DNA of 36,317 nt from Alphaproteobacteria bacterium (GCA_022821735.1 JAJECZ010000172.1:1-36317), one strand, 5' to 3'. Shown: positions 16,331-25,645, numbered from the stretch's first letter. Numbers and translations: made by a program. The notes: generated from the sequence alone by a model not told the origin.

Positions 16331-16753
16331 TCACCCGGCCGTCCATGGGTCGATGAGCTCAACTCCGGTGTCGGCGAAGTCCCGGACATTGCGGGTCGCC
16401 AGCGCCATGCTGCGCGAGAGCGCGATGGCGGCGATCTGGCAGTCCGCCGGCGAAATCGGCCGGCCCGACCGGCGGCGGCGGGCGGCGACTTCCGCATAGA
16501 CGCGCGCCGCCCGGCTGTCGAACGGCAGGATGCGGTCGGCGAACAGCCGGCCGAAAGCGCGTTGTGCGGCATCCGCGAGGTTTCGGCGGCGCGCCCCGTC
16601 GGGCAGGAAGGCGACGCCAGCGCGGATCTCCGCCTCGGTCACCGCCGCCACGAACAATCGCTCGGCGCGCTGGCTGTCCATCCAGGCGACAACCTCCGGA
16701 TTCGGCGTAGCGCGCATCGTTTCAGAGACGACATTCGTGTCGAGCACGACCAT
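16331..16753 (-). CDS. PIN-domain toxin (FitB/VapC type)
   Basis: A 140-residue PIN-domain ribonuclease toxin. It starts MVVLDTNVVSE, the FitB-like form, and carries the acidic metal-binding residues Asp5, Glu42 (VTEAEI), Asp104 (SPADCQIAAIA) and Asp125 (RNVRDF). Expected to cleave RNA, often tRNA or mRNA, unless bound by its antitoxin, encoded nine bases upstream in the same operon. It lies convergent to the HPr gene. Confidence 0.92.
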   Translation of the reverse strand: MVVLDTNVVSETMRATPNPEVVAWMDSQRAERLFVAAVTEAEIRAGVAFLPDGARRRNLADAAQRAFGRLFADRILPFDSRAARVYAEVAARRRRSGRPISPADCQIAAIALSRSMALATRNVRDFADTGVELIDPWTAG

Positions 16754-16762
16754 TCCTGCCGC

Positions 16763-17008
16763 TCAATCGAAGGTGGGCGGATCGCGCATCGGTTCGCGCG
16801 GCGGCAATTCCAGTTCGACGCCGCCGAAGGGCTTGAACAATTCGTGGATCATCGTGCCCAATCCCTGCGCCGGCGGGTCCTCCCGCTGCACTGCCGAGCG
16901 CAGGATGGTTCGCGCCTCCTCCTCCATGGACCGGCCGTTGGCCGCCGCACGCAGACGCAGGCGCGTTTTCACTTCGTCGTCGAGCTTGCGGATCGTGATG
17001 CTCGCCAT
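16763..17008 (-). CDS. FitA-type ribbon-helix-helix antitoxin
   Basis: An 81-residue protein starting MASITIRKLDDEVKTRLRLRAAANGRSMEEEARTILRSAV, the FitA/VapB ribbon-helix-helix domain. The C-terminal tail (about 45-81, with HELFKPFGGVELELPP) should wrap around and inhibit the PIN toxin. The ATG at 17008 is the only start that matches the family. A palindrome 43 bases upstream overlaps the promoter, fitting autorepression by the pair. Confidence 0.92.
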   Translation of the reverse strand: MASITIRKLDDEVKTRLRLRAAANGRSMEEEARTILRSAVQREDPPAQGLGTMIHELFKPFGGVELELPPREPMRDPPTFD

Positions 17009-17039
17009 CGCCCCCTGCCCTCCTCCCGGCCTGAATGAC

Positions 17040-17068
17040 AGCCTAGAACGTGATTGCAATGCAATCAA
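17040..17068 (-). promoter_or_regulatory. toxin-antitoxin promoter with overlapping palindromic operator
   Basis: On the minus strand TTGATT (17068-17063) and TAGGCT (17045-17040) are separated by 17 bases, a plausible sigma-70 promoter ending about 32 bases before the antitoxin ATG. A perfect inverted repeat TGATTGCA-A-TGCAATCA (17051-17067) covers the -35 and spacer. FitAB of Neisseria binds TGCTATCA/TGATAGCA half-sites, which are similar in kind. Confidence 0.65.
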
Positions 17069-17091
17069 GACAAGCAGGCGCCAGCGTCCGG

Positions 17092-17121
17092 TTGAAAGGA
17101 TGCCCCGCCGCTTGCTATACG
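17092..17121 (+). promoter_or_regulatory. putative ahcY promoter
   Basis: TTGAAA (17092-17097) and TATACG (17116-17121) are 18 bases apart, 49 bases before the ahcY ATG. The leader that would follow shows no clear SAH-riboswitch fold to me. Confidence 0.5.
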
Positions 17122-17170
17122 CATCGGGCTTTTCGCGAGCATCCCTTTCCGAACAAGGATCTGTCCTCCG

Positions 17171-18457
17171 ATGCCCGATTATGAGGTTGCCGATATCTCG
17201 CTTGCCGACTGGGGCCGCAAGGAGATCGCCATCGCCGAAACCGAGATGCCGGGGTTGATGGCGATCCGCGAGGAATACGGCCCGTCCCGGCCGCTGGAGG
17301 GCGCGCGGATTGCGGGCTGCCTGCACATGACCATCCAGACCTCGGTGCTGATCGAAACGCTGCAGACGCTGGGCGCGGAGGTGCGCTGGTCGTCCTGCAA
17401 CATTTTCTCGACCCAGGACCAGGCGGCTGCGGCCATGGCGGCGTCCGGCGTGCCCGTCTTCGCCTGGAAGGGCGAGACGGAAGACGAGTACTGGCAATGC
17501 GTGCACCGCACGGTGGAGGGGCCGGGCGGCTGGCATCCGAACCTGCTGCTCGACGATGGCGGCGACCTGACCAGGCTCATGCACGACGACTATCCGGAAC
17601 TCATGGGCGGCGTGCGGGGCGTGTCGGAGGAGACGACGACCGGCGTGCTGCGCCTCTACGAGATGGCGAAGACCGGCTCGCTCGCCTGCCCGGCTTTCAA
17701 CGTCAACGACTCGGTGACCAAGTCCAAGTTCGACAATCTCTACGGCTGCCGCGAGAGCCTCGTGGACGGGATCAAGCGCGCCACCGACGTGATGATCGCC
17801 GGCAAGTCCGCGCTCGTCTGCGGCTATGGCGATGTCGGCAAGGGGTCGGCGGAGAGCCTGCGCAGCCAGGGCGCGCGCGTCATGGTAAGCGAGATCGACC
17901 CGATCTGCGCCCTCCAGGCCTGCATGGCCGGCTACGAGGTCGTGCGCCTCGACGATGTCGCGGACCGGGTGGACATCGTGGTGACGGCGACCGGCAATAC
18001 CGATGTCGTGACCATCGACCACATGCGCGCCATGAAGGACCGGGCGATCATCTGCAATATCGGCCATTTCGACAATGAGATTCAGGTGGACGCGCTGCGG
18101 AACCTGGTCTGGCACAATGTCAAACCGCAGGTGGACGAGGTCGAATTTCCCGACGGCAAACGGCTGATCCTGCTGGCGGAGGGCCGACTGGTGAACCTCG
18201 GCTGCGCGACCGGCCATCCGAGCTTCGTGATGTCGGCGAGCTTCTCCAACCAGGTGCTGGCCCAGATCGAACTCTGGACCAACGGGGAGCAATACGACCG
18301 GCAGGTGCATGTGCTGCCGAAGCATCTCGACGAGAAGGTCGCCCTGCTGCACCTGTCGCGGCTCGGCGCCCGGCTGACCGAATTGCGCCCGGACCAGGCG
18401 GACTATATCGGCGTCCCGCAGGCCGGACCGTTCAAGCCCGACTACTACCGCTACTGA
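17171..18457 (+). CDS. ahcY: S-adenosylhomocysteinase
   Basis: A 428-residue NAD-dependent enzyme splitting S-adenosylhomocysteine into adenosine and homocysteine, clearing the product of methyltransferases. Visible are [15 protein letters not shown] (50-64), [21 protein letters not shown] (177-197), the NAD motif [13 protein letters not shown] (218-230), and the conserved C-terminal tail ending in Lys-Pro-Asp-Tyr-Tyr-Arg-Tyr, which reaches the neighbouring subunit. It has its own promoter candidate. The 3' end overlaps the convergent hydrolase by seven bases. Confidence 0.97.
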   Translation: MPDYEVADISLADWGRKEIAIAETEMPGLMAIREEYGPSRPLEGARIAGCLHMTIQTSVLIETLQTLGAEVRWSSCNIFSTQDQAAAAMAASGVPVFAWKGETEDEYWQCVHRTVEGPGGWHPNLLLDDGGDLTRLMHDDYPELMGGVRGVSEETTTGVLRLYEMAKTGSLACPAFNVNDSVTKSKFDNLYGCRESLVDGIKRATDVMIAGKSALVCGYGDVGKGSAESLRSQGARVMVSEIDPICALQACMAGYEVVRLDDVADRVDIVVTATGNTDVVTIDHMRAMKDRAIICNIGHFDNEIQVDALRNLVWHNVKPQVDEVEFPDGKRLILLAEGRLVNLGCATGHPSFVMSASFSNQVLAQIELWTNGEQYDRQVHVLPKHLDEKVALLHLSRLGARLTELRPDQADYIGVPQAGPFKPDYYRY

Positions 18458-19233
18458 GCGTTGCCGGGCGCAGGCAGCAGGCCCTCCAGAACGGTTGCGA
18501 GAAGCGCCAGGTCGGCAGGGCGGCTGAGCCGGTGGTCGCCGTCTTTCACGAAAACCGCCCGCACATCCTCGCATTCGAGACGCTCGATCAGCCGCAGCGA
18601 CTCCCGCCAGGGAACGGCGTCGTCGCGCATCCCGTGAAGGAGGCGCACCGGCCGGCGCAGGGCGATCGGGCCGTCCAGCAGGCAGTGGCGCTTTCCATCC
18701 TCGATCAGCGCCTTCGTGATCGTGTAGGGCCCGTCCCCGTACTCGCTCGGGCGCAGGAAGAATCCCTGCCCGTCGAGCGCGCGGCGCTGCTCCGCCGTCA
18801 ATCCCGCCTCCATGCGCCGCACGAAATCGGCCGCCGGGGCAATGCCGATGAGCGCATGAATCCGCTCCGGACGGGCCAGCGCCGCCAGCAGCATCAGCCA
18901 GCCGCCCATGCTGGAGCCGACCAGTATCTGCGGCCCCTCCGTCAGCCGGTCGAGCACCGCGAGCGTGTCGGCGAGCCAGTCCGAAATCACCGCCTCGTCG
19001 AACCGCCCGCCCGAGGTGCCGTGGCCCCGATAGTCGAACCGGAGAAAGGCCCTGCCCTGCCGCCGGCAGAGGGCGTCCAGGGCCGTGGCCTTCTCGCCCG
19101 TCATGTCGGACATAAAGCCGCCGAGGAACACCACCCCCGGCTCCCATCCGGCGACGCGCCGGTAAGCCAGCGGCGGCCCGTCCGGTCGGGTCAGGAACTC
19201 CGGCTTCGGGTCTTCCTTCTCCGTCACGGCCAC
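18451..19233 (-). CDS. alpha/beta hydrolase (ABHD10-like esterase/thioesterase)
   Basis: A 260-residue cytosolic alpha/beta hydrolase. The nucleophile Ser108 is in GSSMGGW, the acid is Asp204 or Asp205 in [10 protein letters not shown], and the base is His234 in [21 protein letters not shown] (36-49) and [12 protein letters not shown] (65-76) are typical of the ABHD10-like bacterial group, some of which act as depalmitoylating thioesterases or glucuronide esterases. Its real substrate is unknown. Divergent to the glycosyltransferase genes, with about 100 bases between. Confidence 0.88.
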   Translation of the reverse strand: MAVTEKEDPKPEFLTRPDGPPLAYRRVAGWEPGVVFLGGFMSDMTGEKATALDALCRRQGRAFLRFDYRGHGTSGGRFDEAVISDWLADTLAVLDRLTEGPQILVGSSMGGWLMLLAALARPERIHALIGIAPAADFVRRMEAGLTAEQRRALDGQGFFLRPSEYGDGPYTITKALIEDGKRHCLLDGPIALRRPVRLLHGMRDDAVPWRESLRLIERLECEDVRAVFVKDGDHRLSRPADLALLATVLEGLLPAPGNAQ

Positions 19234-19333
19234 CTCCGATCATGCAACGGAACGCAGCCTCAGCCTGCAACCGATCCGCCGAAGACGCCAGCCATGGGCA
19301 AGCCGGGCCTTCACATTGCCGCCGAGATTGCCG

Positions 19334-20473
19334 ATGGTCGCGTTTGCCATGCCGCCATCCCCCGCCGAAATCCGGATCAAGGGCAAGACAATCCTGCAGG
19401 TGCTGCCTGCGCTGGAGGCGGGCGGCGTCGAGCGGGGGACGCTGGAGATCGCCGCGGCACTCCGCGAGGCGGGCGCACGGGCATTGGTGGTCTCCTCCGG
19501 CGGACGGATGGCGGCAGGCCTGGGCGCGGACCACATCGCCCTGCCCGTCCACACGAAAAACCCTCTCGGCCTCTGGCGCAATGCGGCCCGCCTGAAGGAA
19601 CTGATCGAGCATGAAGGTGTGGACCTCGTCCACGCCCGGTCGCGCGCGCCCGCCTGGAGCACCCGCTCGGCGGCAAGGCGCGCGGGGGTTCCGTTCGTCA
19701 CCACATTCCACGGCGCATACGGCGCCCGCAGCGCCGCCAAGCGCGCCTGGAACCGGATCATGATCCGGGGCGACCGGGTCATCGCCGTCTCGGACTTCAT
19801 CGCCGCACATATGCGCGAAGTCTATGGCTGTGCCCCGGAACGCATCCGGACTGTGCATCGGGGCATCGACGCCGCGGCGTTCGATCCCAGCACCGTCCCG
19901 CCGCGCGAGAGGGCTGCCCTGCGCGCCGCATGGGCCGTCCCGGAAGGCGCGCGGGTCGTGTTGCTGCCGGGCCGTCTCACCCGGCTCAAGGGTCACGGCG
20001 TGCTGATCGAGGCGATGCGGCTGCTCGCAGACCCGGAGCTCGTCGCCGTATTCGCGGGCTCCGACCGGGACCGGGACGCCTATCGGCAGGAACTGGAAGC
20101 GCAGGCGCGCGGCCTCCCGGTGCGCTTCGCCGGTCATATCGACGACGTGGCGGCCGCCTATGCGGCAAGCGATGTCGTCATTTCCGCTTCCGTCCAGCCG
20201 GAATCCTTCGGGCGCGTGCTGGCGGAGGCCGGCGCCATGGGCGTTCCCGTCGTCGCCAGCGACCACGGCGGCGCGCGCGAAATCCTTCTGCACGGCGAGA
20301 CCGGCTGGCTGGTCCCGCCGGGCGACCCCGCCGCACTCGCCGGGGGCATTCGCACCGCGCTCGCCGCCGCAGGACCCGCCCTTGCGGAAAGGGCCCGCGG
20401 CCATGTGCTCGCCCGCTTCACCCGCGCGGCCATGTGTGCGAAGACGCTGGCGGTCTATGGAGAACTGCTTTGA
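19334..20473 (+). CDS. GT4-family glycosyltransferase
   Basis: About 379 residues with a GT-B fold. The N-terminal domain starts ILQVLPALEAGGVERGTLEIA; the C-terminal nucleotide-sugar site has LLPGRLTRLKGHGVLIEAM, VISASVQPESFGRVLAEAGAMGVPVVA (the E-x7-E signature) and DHGGAREILLHGETGWLV. Likely a lipopolysaccharide or exopolysaccharide sugar transferase in the cytosol or at the inner membrane. The start is uncertain: ATG 19334 or 19349, or TTG 19316; none has a strong ribosome site. It is coupled to the next gene by a TTGA overlap. Confidence 0.88.
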   Translation: MVAFAMPPSPAEIRIKGKTILQVLPALEAGGVERGTLEIAAALREAGARALVVSSGGRMAAGLGADHIALPVHTKNPLGLWRNAARLKELIEHEGVDLVHARSRAPAWSTRSAARRAGVPFVTTFHGAYGARSAAKRAWNRIMIRGDRVIAVSDFIAAHMREVYGCAPERIRTVHRGIDAAAFDPSTVPPRERAALRAAWAVPEGARVVLLPGRLTRLKGHGVLIEAMRLLADPELVAVFAGSDRDRDAYRQELEAQARGLPVRFAGHIDDVAAAYAASDVVISASVQPESFGRVLAEAGAMGVPVVASDHGGAREILLHGETGWLVPPGDPAALAGGIRTALAAAGPALAERARGHVLARFTRAAMCAKTLAVYGELL

Positions 20474-21288
20474 CGAGTTCCCGGAAGCGCCCGACCGAAG
20501 CCGGAGAGCCTTCCCCGATTTCCTGCTACATCCGCACCCTCAACGAAGAGAGCCGGATCGGGGCGGCCGTCCGCGCGGCCCTTTCGGTCGCGCGCGAAGT
20601 CGTTGTGGTCGATTCCGGCTCGACGGATGGCACCGTTGCAGCGGCCGAAGCCGCAGGCGCAAGGATTGTGAAGCAGGAGTGGCTGGGCGGCGGCCACCAG
20701 AAGCGCGTCGGAGAGGACGCCTGCCGGCACGACTGGCTGCTGGACCTGGACGCCGACGAGATCGTAAGCGAGGATCTGGCGCAGGAGGTCCGGGCCCTTT
20801 TCGCCGGGGCCGGGCCGGATGCAGACGTTTACCGGCTCTCCCTCGTGACCGTCGATCCGTCCGGACGCATCTGGCGCCGGGCGCGCGCTCCCCGCCGCGC
20901 CAAGCTCTACGATCGGCGCAAGATCCGCATGCCCGCGCACGGCGCATGGGACCAGTTCCGTATTCCCGCCGGCCTTCGGGTGCGCCGGCTCCGGGGACCG
21001 CTCCTGCACCATGCCTTCGAAGACATCGCCCATCTCTCGCGCAAACAGGGCAGCGCCATGGTCCGCCGGGTCCGGTTTCTGGACGGGGACCGGCGCCCGG
21101 CGATCGCGCTCAGGGTCTGGCTCGGCCTGCCGGTCTTCTTCCTCCGGAACTACCTGCTGCGCGGCCAGTGGCGGGAAGGCCGCTACGGTTTCCTCTTCGC
21201 GCTGACCACCGCATACAATCACTGGCTGCGCTACGCGATGCTCTACGAGCGTCGGCACGGGCGCGCGGGCAGGGACGGCAGCGAGTGA
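20470..21288 (+). CDS. GT2-family glycosyltransferase (WaaE/KdtX-like)
   Basis: A 272-residue GT-A enzyme. PISCYIRTLNEESRIGAAVRAAL begins the domain, DSGSTDGT binds the nucleotide, and LLDLDADEIVSEDL is the metal site. The C-terminal part AFEDIAHLSRKQGSAMVRRVRFLDG resembles LPS-core glucosyl/heptosyl-type transferases. Near the C-terminus AIALRVWLGLPVFFLRNYLLRG may touch the membrane. The start is TTG 20470 overlapping the GT4 stop; the frame extends further upstream but inside GT4. The two transferases probably act in succession on the same cell-surface glycan. Confidence 0.87.
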   Translation: MTSSRKRPTEAGEPSPISCYIRTLNEESRIGAAVRAALSVAREVVVVDSGSTDGTVAAAEAAGARIVKQEWLGGGHQKRVGEDACRHDWLLDLDADEIVSEDLAQEVRALFAGAGPDADVYRLSLVTVDPSGRIWRRARAPRRAKLYDRRKIRMPAHGAWDQFRIPAGLRVRRLRGPLLHHAFEDIAHLSRKQGSAMVRRVRFLDGDRRPAIALRVWLGLPVFFLRNYLLRGQWREGRYGFLFALTTAYNHWLRYAMLYERRHGRAGRDGSE

Positions 21289-21426
21289 CTGTCGATTCTA
21301 TTTCCTTGACGGCCGCGCCGTATGGACGCAGGCTTCCGCCTTCACGGCGCCAGAGCCTGTACCTACCGCCTTGTTGATGCGGTCGTTGAGGGCCCGCGCC
21401 GAAGCGAGGAGTGAGGAGGACTATCG

Positions 21427-22533
21427 ATGACAGGGTTGAAACGAATTACGGTCTGGTGCCTGGCGCTGTTCGCCGGCGCGCTGGTCGCAATGGCGCCGGC
21501 AAAGGATGCTTCGGCGCAGGAATTCAAGCTGCAATTCCAGACGGCGTTCCCATCTTCGTTCTACACCCACAACAGCTTCCTGTATTTCGCGGACCGCGTG
21601 AAAGCGTTGTCGAACGGGCGCGTCGAGATCATCGTCCAGCCGGGCGGCGCGATCGTGCCCTCGTTCGAGCTTCTGGACGCGACGGCCCGCAAGGTGCTGG
21701 ACGGCGGATTCTCGGCATCGGCCTACTATGTCGGCAAGAACCGCGCCGCGGCGCTGTTCGGCCCGGCGCCGGGCGGCCCGTGGGGCTTCGACTGGATCGA
21801 CTATTGGGGCTGGGTCTATGACGGCGGCGGCCTCGAACTGCACAACCGGCTCTTCACGGAAATCCTCGACCGCGATGTCGTCGTGTTCCCGATCTCGCCG
21901 GTGGGCAACCAGCCGCTCGGCTGGTTCAACCGCGAGGTAACGAGCTGGGAGGACCTCGCCACGATCAAGTGCCGGGCGACGGGCATTACCGGCGAGGTGA
22001 TGTCGAAGTCGGGCATGAAGACCGTCAACATGTCCGGCGGCGAAATCCTGCCCGCCGTCGAGCGCGGCATCATCGACTGCGCCGAGTGGGCGGGTCCGGC
22101 CGCCGACATCGACATGGGCTTCTACCAGATCCTGAAGCACTACTACCTGCCGTCCGCGCATGAGCCGGCGACGCTGATCGAACTCATCATCAACGGCGAT
22201 GTGTGGCGCTCGCTGCCGAAGGACATCCAGGAGATCATGAAGTCGGTGAGCTGGGAGGCGACGCTCTGGCAGGTGATCCAGACGCACAGGCTCAACGCCG
22301 TTGCGATCAAGAAGCTGAAGGAGGCCGGCGTCCAGTTCCACAAGACCCCGGACAGCATCCTCGACGGCCAGATGAAGGCCTGGGAGGAAATCCGCGATCA
22401 GGCAATCGCGGAAAACCCCTTCTTCGCCGAGGTGATCGAGTCCCAGCGCGTCTATGCCGAGGAGATCGTGCCTGCACGGCAGTTCTCCCAGGTCGATTAC
22501 GACTGGCTGGCGGACTACTACTGGAAGAAGTAG
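21427..22533 (+). CDS. dctP: TRAP transporter solute-binding protein (DctP family)
   Basis: A 368-residue periplasmic binding protein. A signal peptide (hydrophobic core CLALFAGALVAMAP) ends in ASA before Gln31. CRATGITGEVMSKSG carries the arginine that grips the substrate carboxylate, and AEWAGPAADIDMGFYQILKHYYLP is the ligand/dimer region of the TakP-like branch, which binds 2-oxo or other organic acids. A strong ribosome site (GAGGAGTGAGGAGGA) precedes the ATG. The 138-base stretch between it and the GT2 gene shows no other clear element. A strong hairpin follows the stop, so this subunit is probably made in excess over the membrane subunits at 23741-25623. Confidence 0.93.
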   Translation: MTGLKRITVWCLALFAGALVAMAPAKDASAQEFKLQFQTAFPSSFYTHNSFLYFADRVKALSNGRVEIIVQPGGAIVPSFELLDATARKVLDGGFSASAYYVGKNRAAALFGPAPGGPWGFDWIDYWGWVYDGGGLELHNRLFTEILDRDVVVFPISPVGNQPLGWFNREVTSWEDLATIKCRATGITGEVMSKSGMKTVNMSGGEILPAVERGIIDCAEWAGPAADIDMGFYQILKHYYLPSAHEPATLIELIINGDVWRSLPKDIQEIMKSVSWEATLWQVIQTHRLNAVAIKKLKEAGVQFHKTPDSILDGQMKAWEEIRDQAIAENPFFAEVIESQRVYAEEIVPARQFSQVDYDWLADYYWKK

Positions 22534-22551
22534 CGGCGACAGCGTGACGGG

Positions 22552-22591
22552 CCGCCCGCCTCCCGCTCCGGCGGGAGGCGGGCGGTTTCTT
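22552..22591 (+). terminator. strong hairpin with T-tract after dctP
   Basis: A perfect 15-bp stem (CCGCCCGCCTCCCGC with its complement), loop TCCG, then TTTCTT. It lies between the binding protein and the downstream dehydrogenase and transporter genes and probably works as a partial terminator or mRNA 3'-end stabiliser. Confidence 0.85.
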
Positions 22592-22637
22592 CCGGTCCGG
22601 CCCGGATACGCAGACGAACTCGCATGGAGGCAGGCCC

Positions 22638-23681
22638 ATGAAGGCCGTGGTGTTTCTCGGCGACCGCCAGCTCGAATTCATGGAGTTCCCCGATCCCGTT
22701 CCCGGGCCCGGCGAAGCGGTGATCGAGATCAAGGCTTCGGGCATGTGCGGCAGCGACCTCAAGATGTACCGGGCCAGGGGCGGAGCGGCCGCGCTCGGTC
22801 TCGGCGGTCCGGGAGGGCCGGTGATCGCCGGGCATGAGCCCTGCGGCGTGGTGGCGGCCGTCGGCGACGGCGTGCCGGAAGCGCTCGCCAGGGTCGGCGA
22901 CCGCGTCATGGACCACCACTATGACGGCTGCGGCGTGTGCAAGCATTGCCGGCAGGGCTGGTCGCAGATGTGCCTCGAAGGCACGACGGTATTCGGCGCG
23001 ACGGGCCACGGCGCGCATGCCGCCTACATGAAGGTGCCGGCGCACACGCTCGTGAAGCTGCCGGACGAGCTTTCCTACAAGACGGGCGCCGCGATCTCCT
23101 GCGGCACTGGCACCGCCTACGGCGCGCTGAAGCGCCTCGCGCTGGCGGGCGACGAGACAATCGCAATCTTCGGCCAGGGCCCGGTCGGCCTGAGCGCCAC
23201 GCAGCTGGCCAAGGCGATGGGCGCCCGCGTAATCGCGCTCGATATCGGCGAGGAACGGCGCGACCTCGCGCGGCAATTCGGCGCCGACGAGGTCGTCGAT
23301 CCACGCTCCAACGATGTCGTCCAAGCGATCCGCGACCTGACCGACGGCGAGGGCGCGCAGAAATCGCTGGACTGCTCATCCAGTCCGGAGGCGCGCCGCG
23401 ATGCCGTGCGCTGCGTGAGGAGCTGGGGCACGGCCTGCTTCGTCGGCGAAGGCGGCGATGTCACCATCGACGTTTCCACCGACATGCTGCGCCGCCAGGT
23501 GACCGTGGTCGGCTCCTGGACCTTCTCGAAGAACGGCCAGGCCGAATGCGCGCGCTTCGTCGCCGAGCGCGGGATCGATGTGGATGCGCTGTTCACGCAC
23601 GAGTTCGCGCTAGACCAGGCCGTGGACGCCTACAAGCTTTTCGACACCCAGACGACCGGCAAGGGCGTATTCCTGATGTGA
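22638..23681 (+). CDS. zinc-dependent alcohol dehydrogenase (MDR family)
   Basis: A 347-residue medium-chain dehydrogenase. Catalytic zinc ligands are Cys37 (GMCGSD), His66-Glu67 (GHE) and probably Cys155 (ISCGTGTA). The structural zinc site is Cys98, Cys101, Cys104 and Cys112 (GCGVCKHCRQGWSQMC). The NAD(P) motif GQGPVG is at 179-184. It should oxidise an alcohol or polyol to an aldehyde or ketone. Placed between dctP and dctQ, it may process the compound the TRAP system brings in. The substrate cannot be read from the sequence. Confidence 0.92.
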   Translation: MKAVVFLGDRQLEFMEFPDPVPGPGEAVIEIKASGMCGSDLKMYRARGGAAALGLGGPGGPVIAGHEPCGVVAAVGDGVPEALARVGDRVMDHHYDGCGVCKHCRQGWSQMCLEGTTVFGATGHGAHAAYMKVPAHTLVKLPDELSYKTGAAISCGTGTAYGALKRLALAGDETIAIFGQGPVGLSATQLAKAMGARVIALDIGEERRDLARQFGADEVVDPRSNDVVQAIRDLTDGEGAQKSLDCSSSPEARRDAVRCVRSWGTACFVGEGGDVTIDVSTDMLRRQVTVVGSWTFSKNGQAECARFVAERGIDVDALFTHEFALDQAVDAYKLFDTQTTGKGVFLM

Positions 23682-23740
23682 CGGCCGGCGCCGGAGCAGA
23701 CGGCGCGGGTTCCGCCAATTCGAGAGGGAACGAGGCTGCG

Positions 23741-24307
23741 ATGAACGAAACGGTTGAGAAGTGGATGCGACGTATCGTCGGCTTCGTCGATGGCGTGTCC
23801 GACTGGATCGGGGCCTGGATCCTCGCGTTCCTGGCGCTGCCGCTGCTGTATGTCGTCTGCCACGAGGTGATCGCGCGCTATGTGTTCAATGCGCCGACCA
23901 ATTGGGCGTTCGAACTCACCTTCATGACTTACGGCGCCTTCTTCATGCTGGGCGCCGGCTACACCCTGCTCAAGGGCGGCCATGTCCGCACCGACATCTT
24001 CTACAACAACTGGTCGTTCCGCACCCGCGGCATCATCGACACGACGCTCTACATCGTCGCCTTCTTCCCCGGCATGATCTTCTTCTTCATCGTCGGCTGG
24101 GAAGAAATGCTCCACGCCTACAACACCGCCGAACGGTCGGACATGACACCGTGGGGGCCGTCTATCGTGCCGTTCAAGGCGACGATACCGGCCTCGGCGG
24201 CGTTGCTGTTGTTCCAGGGCGTCTCGGAACTCTGCAAGAGCTTCTACGCCATGGTGGAAAACAAGCCGCTCCTTGAGGATGCTGAGCTGATAGGGAGCGA
24301 AGTATGA
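23741..24307 (+). CDS. dctQ: TRAP transporter small membrane subunit (DctQ)
   Basis: A 188-residue inner-membrane protein with four hydrophobic segments, about residues 22-42, 60-77, 102-122 and 143-161. YVVCHEVIARYVFNAPTNWAFEL and GHVRTDIFY are the conserved DctQ signatures. It pairs with DctM and receives substrate from DctP. GAGG precedes the ATG. The stop overlaps the dctM start (ATGA). Confidence 0.93.
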   Translation: MNETVEKWMRRIVGFVDGVSDWIGAWILAFLALPLLYVVCHEVIARYVFNAPTNWAFELTFMTYGAFFMLGAGYTLLKGGHVRTDIFYNNWSFRTRGIIDTTLYIVAFFPGMIFFFIVGWEEMLHAYNTAERSDMTPWGPSIVPFKATIPASAALLLFQGVSELCKSFYAMVENKPLLEDAELIGSEV

Positions 24308-25623
24308 GCACTGACATTCTCGGCCTGGTCCTGCTCTGCTCGCTCATCGCAGGCATCTTCGTCGGCTTCCCTATCGCCTTCACGCTGATCATCCTGGCGA
24401 CCGGTTTCGGCTATGCCGTCTTCGGCGATTCGGTCTTCTACCAGATGTACTTCCAGACCCTGGGCATCATGAAGGCAAGCGAACTCGCCGCGGCTCCGCT
24501 GTTCATCTTCATGGGCCACATTCTGGAACGCGCCGGGTTGATGGCGCGGCTCTTCCGATCGTTCCAATTCATATTGGCCCCGGTGCGGGGCTCGCTCTAT
24601 CTGGGCGTGCTCGGCACCGCGACGCTCTTCGCCACGGCGACCGGCATCATCGGCGCGTCGATCACCGTGATGGGCATGATGGCGGCGCCGGCCATGACCC
24701 GCGCCGGCTACGATCCGCGCATGTCTGCAGGCGTCATCGCCGCCGGCGGCTGCCTCGGCATTCTCATCCCGCCAAGCGTCATGCTGCTGGTCATGGGCCC
24801 CATCATCGGCGTCTCGGTCATCGACCTGTTCGCCGCCGCGCTCATTCCGGGCCTGATCCTGGCCGGCCTCTATATCGGCTACGCGATGATCCGCTCGTTC
24901 CTGAACCCGGAACTCGGGCCGCCGCTGCCGCCGGAAGACCGCGCGACTTCGATCGGCCAGATCTTCCGGGAATTCTTCTCGGGCATCGTGCCGCTGGCCG
25001 TCATCATGTTCTCGGCCCTGGGCAGCATCATCGTCGGCATCGCGACGCCGACAGAGGCCGCCGGCATGGGAGCGCTCGGCGCGACCCTGCTGACGGTGGC
25101 CTATCGCCGGCTGACCTGGCGCATCCTGCTCGACGCCTGCCGGCACACGCTCACCACTACGAGCCTGGTGCTGTTCCTGGCGGTCGCCTCGAACATCTAC
25201 GGCGCGGTGTTCACCCGGCTCGGCACCGGCAACCTGCTGACCAACTTCATGCTCGGGCTGCCCGTGGACCCGCTGTTCCTGCTCGCCATCCTGATGGTGG
25301 TCATCTTCATTCTCGGATGGCCGCTGGAGTGGCCGGCGGTGGTGTTCATCTTCCTCCCGGTCTTCGTGCCCGTCGTGCAGAAGCTCAACTTCGACCTGGT
25401 CTGGTTCAGCACGCTCGTAGCCGTGAACCTGCAGACGGCGTTCCTGTCGCCGCCCGTTGCGATGGCTGCATATTATTTGCGTGCCGTGGCGCCACACTGG
25501 TCGCTGGGCGACATCTACCGCGGCATGGCGGCCTTCATGTGTCTGCAGGTGATCGGCCTGGCGATCGTGTTCTTCTTCCCCGGAACCGCGACCTGGCTGC
25601 CGAGCATCCTGTTCGACCGCTGA
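24304..25623 (+). CDS. dctM: TRAP transporter large membrane subunit (DctM)
   Basis: A 439-residue multi-spanning permease of normal DctM length. AAPLFIFMGHILERAG, ATATGIIGASITVMGMMAAPAM, AAGGCLGILIPPSVMLLVMG and ATPTEAAGMGALGA are the conserved family motifs. It drives sodium-coupled uptake of an organic acid with DctQ. A strong hairpin follows about 23 bases after the stop. Confidence 0.95.
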   Translation: MSTDILGLVLLCSLIAGIFVGFPIAFTLIILATGFGYAVFGDSVFYQMYFQTLGIMKASELAAAPLFIFMGHILERAGLMARLFRSFQFILAPVRGSLYLGVLGTATLFATATGIIGASITVMGMMAAPAMTRAGYDPRMSAGVIAAGGCLGILIPPSVMLLVMGPIIGVSVIDLFAAALIPGLILAGLYIGYAMIRSFLNPELGPPLPPEDRATSIGQIFREFFSGIVPLAVIMFSALGSIIVGIATPTEAAGMGALGATLLTVAYRRLTWRILLDACRHTLTTTSLVLFLAVASNIYGAVFTRLGTGNLLTNFMLGLPVDPLFLLAILMVVIFILGWPLEWPAVVFIFLPVFVPVVQKLNFDLVWFSTLVAVNLQTAFLSPPVAMAAYYLRAVAPHWSLGDIYRGMAAFMCLQVIGLAIVFFFPGTATWLPSILFDR

Positions 25624-25645
25624 CCCGCTGACCTGACGACGCTTC

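Noticed and set aside
17122-17170. S-adenosylhomocysteine riboswitch upstream of ahcY
   Set aside because: I could not find the pseudoknot or conserved core; only a promoter-like pair and an unstructured leader are visible. A covariance-model search would decide.
16763-20404. A 1,213-codon open frame on the minus strand across ahcY and the GT4 gene
   Set aside because: Only its last 81 codons (the antitoxin) look like protein; the rest is antisense to well-supported genes and reflects high GC with few stops.
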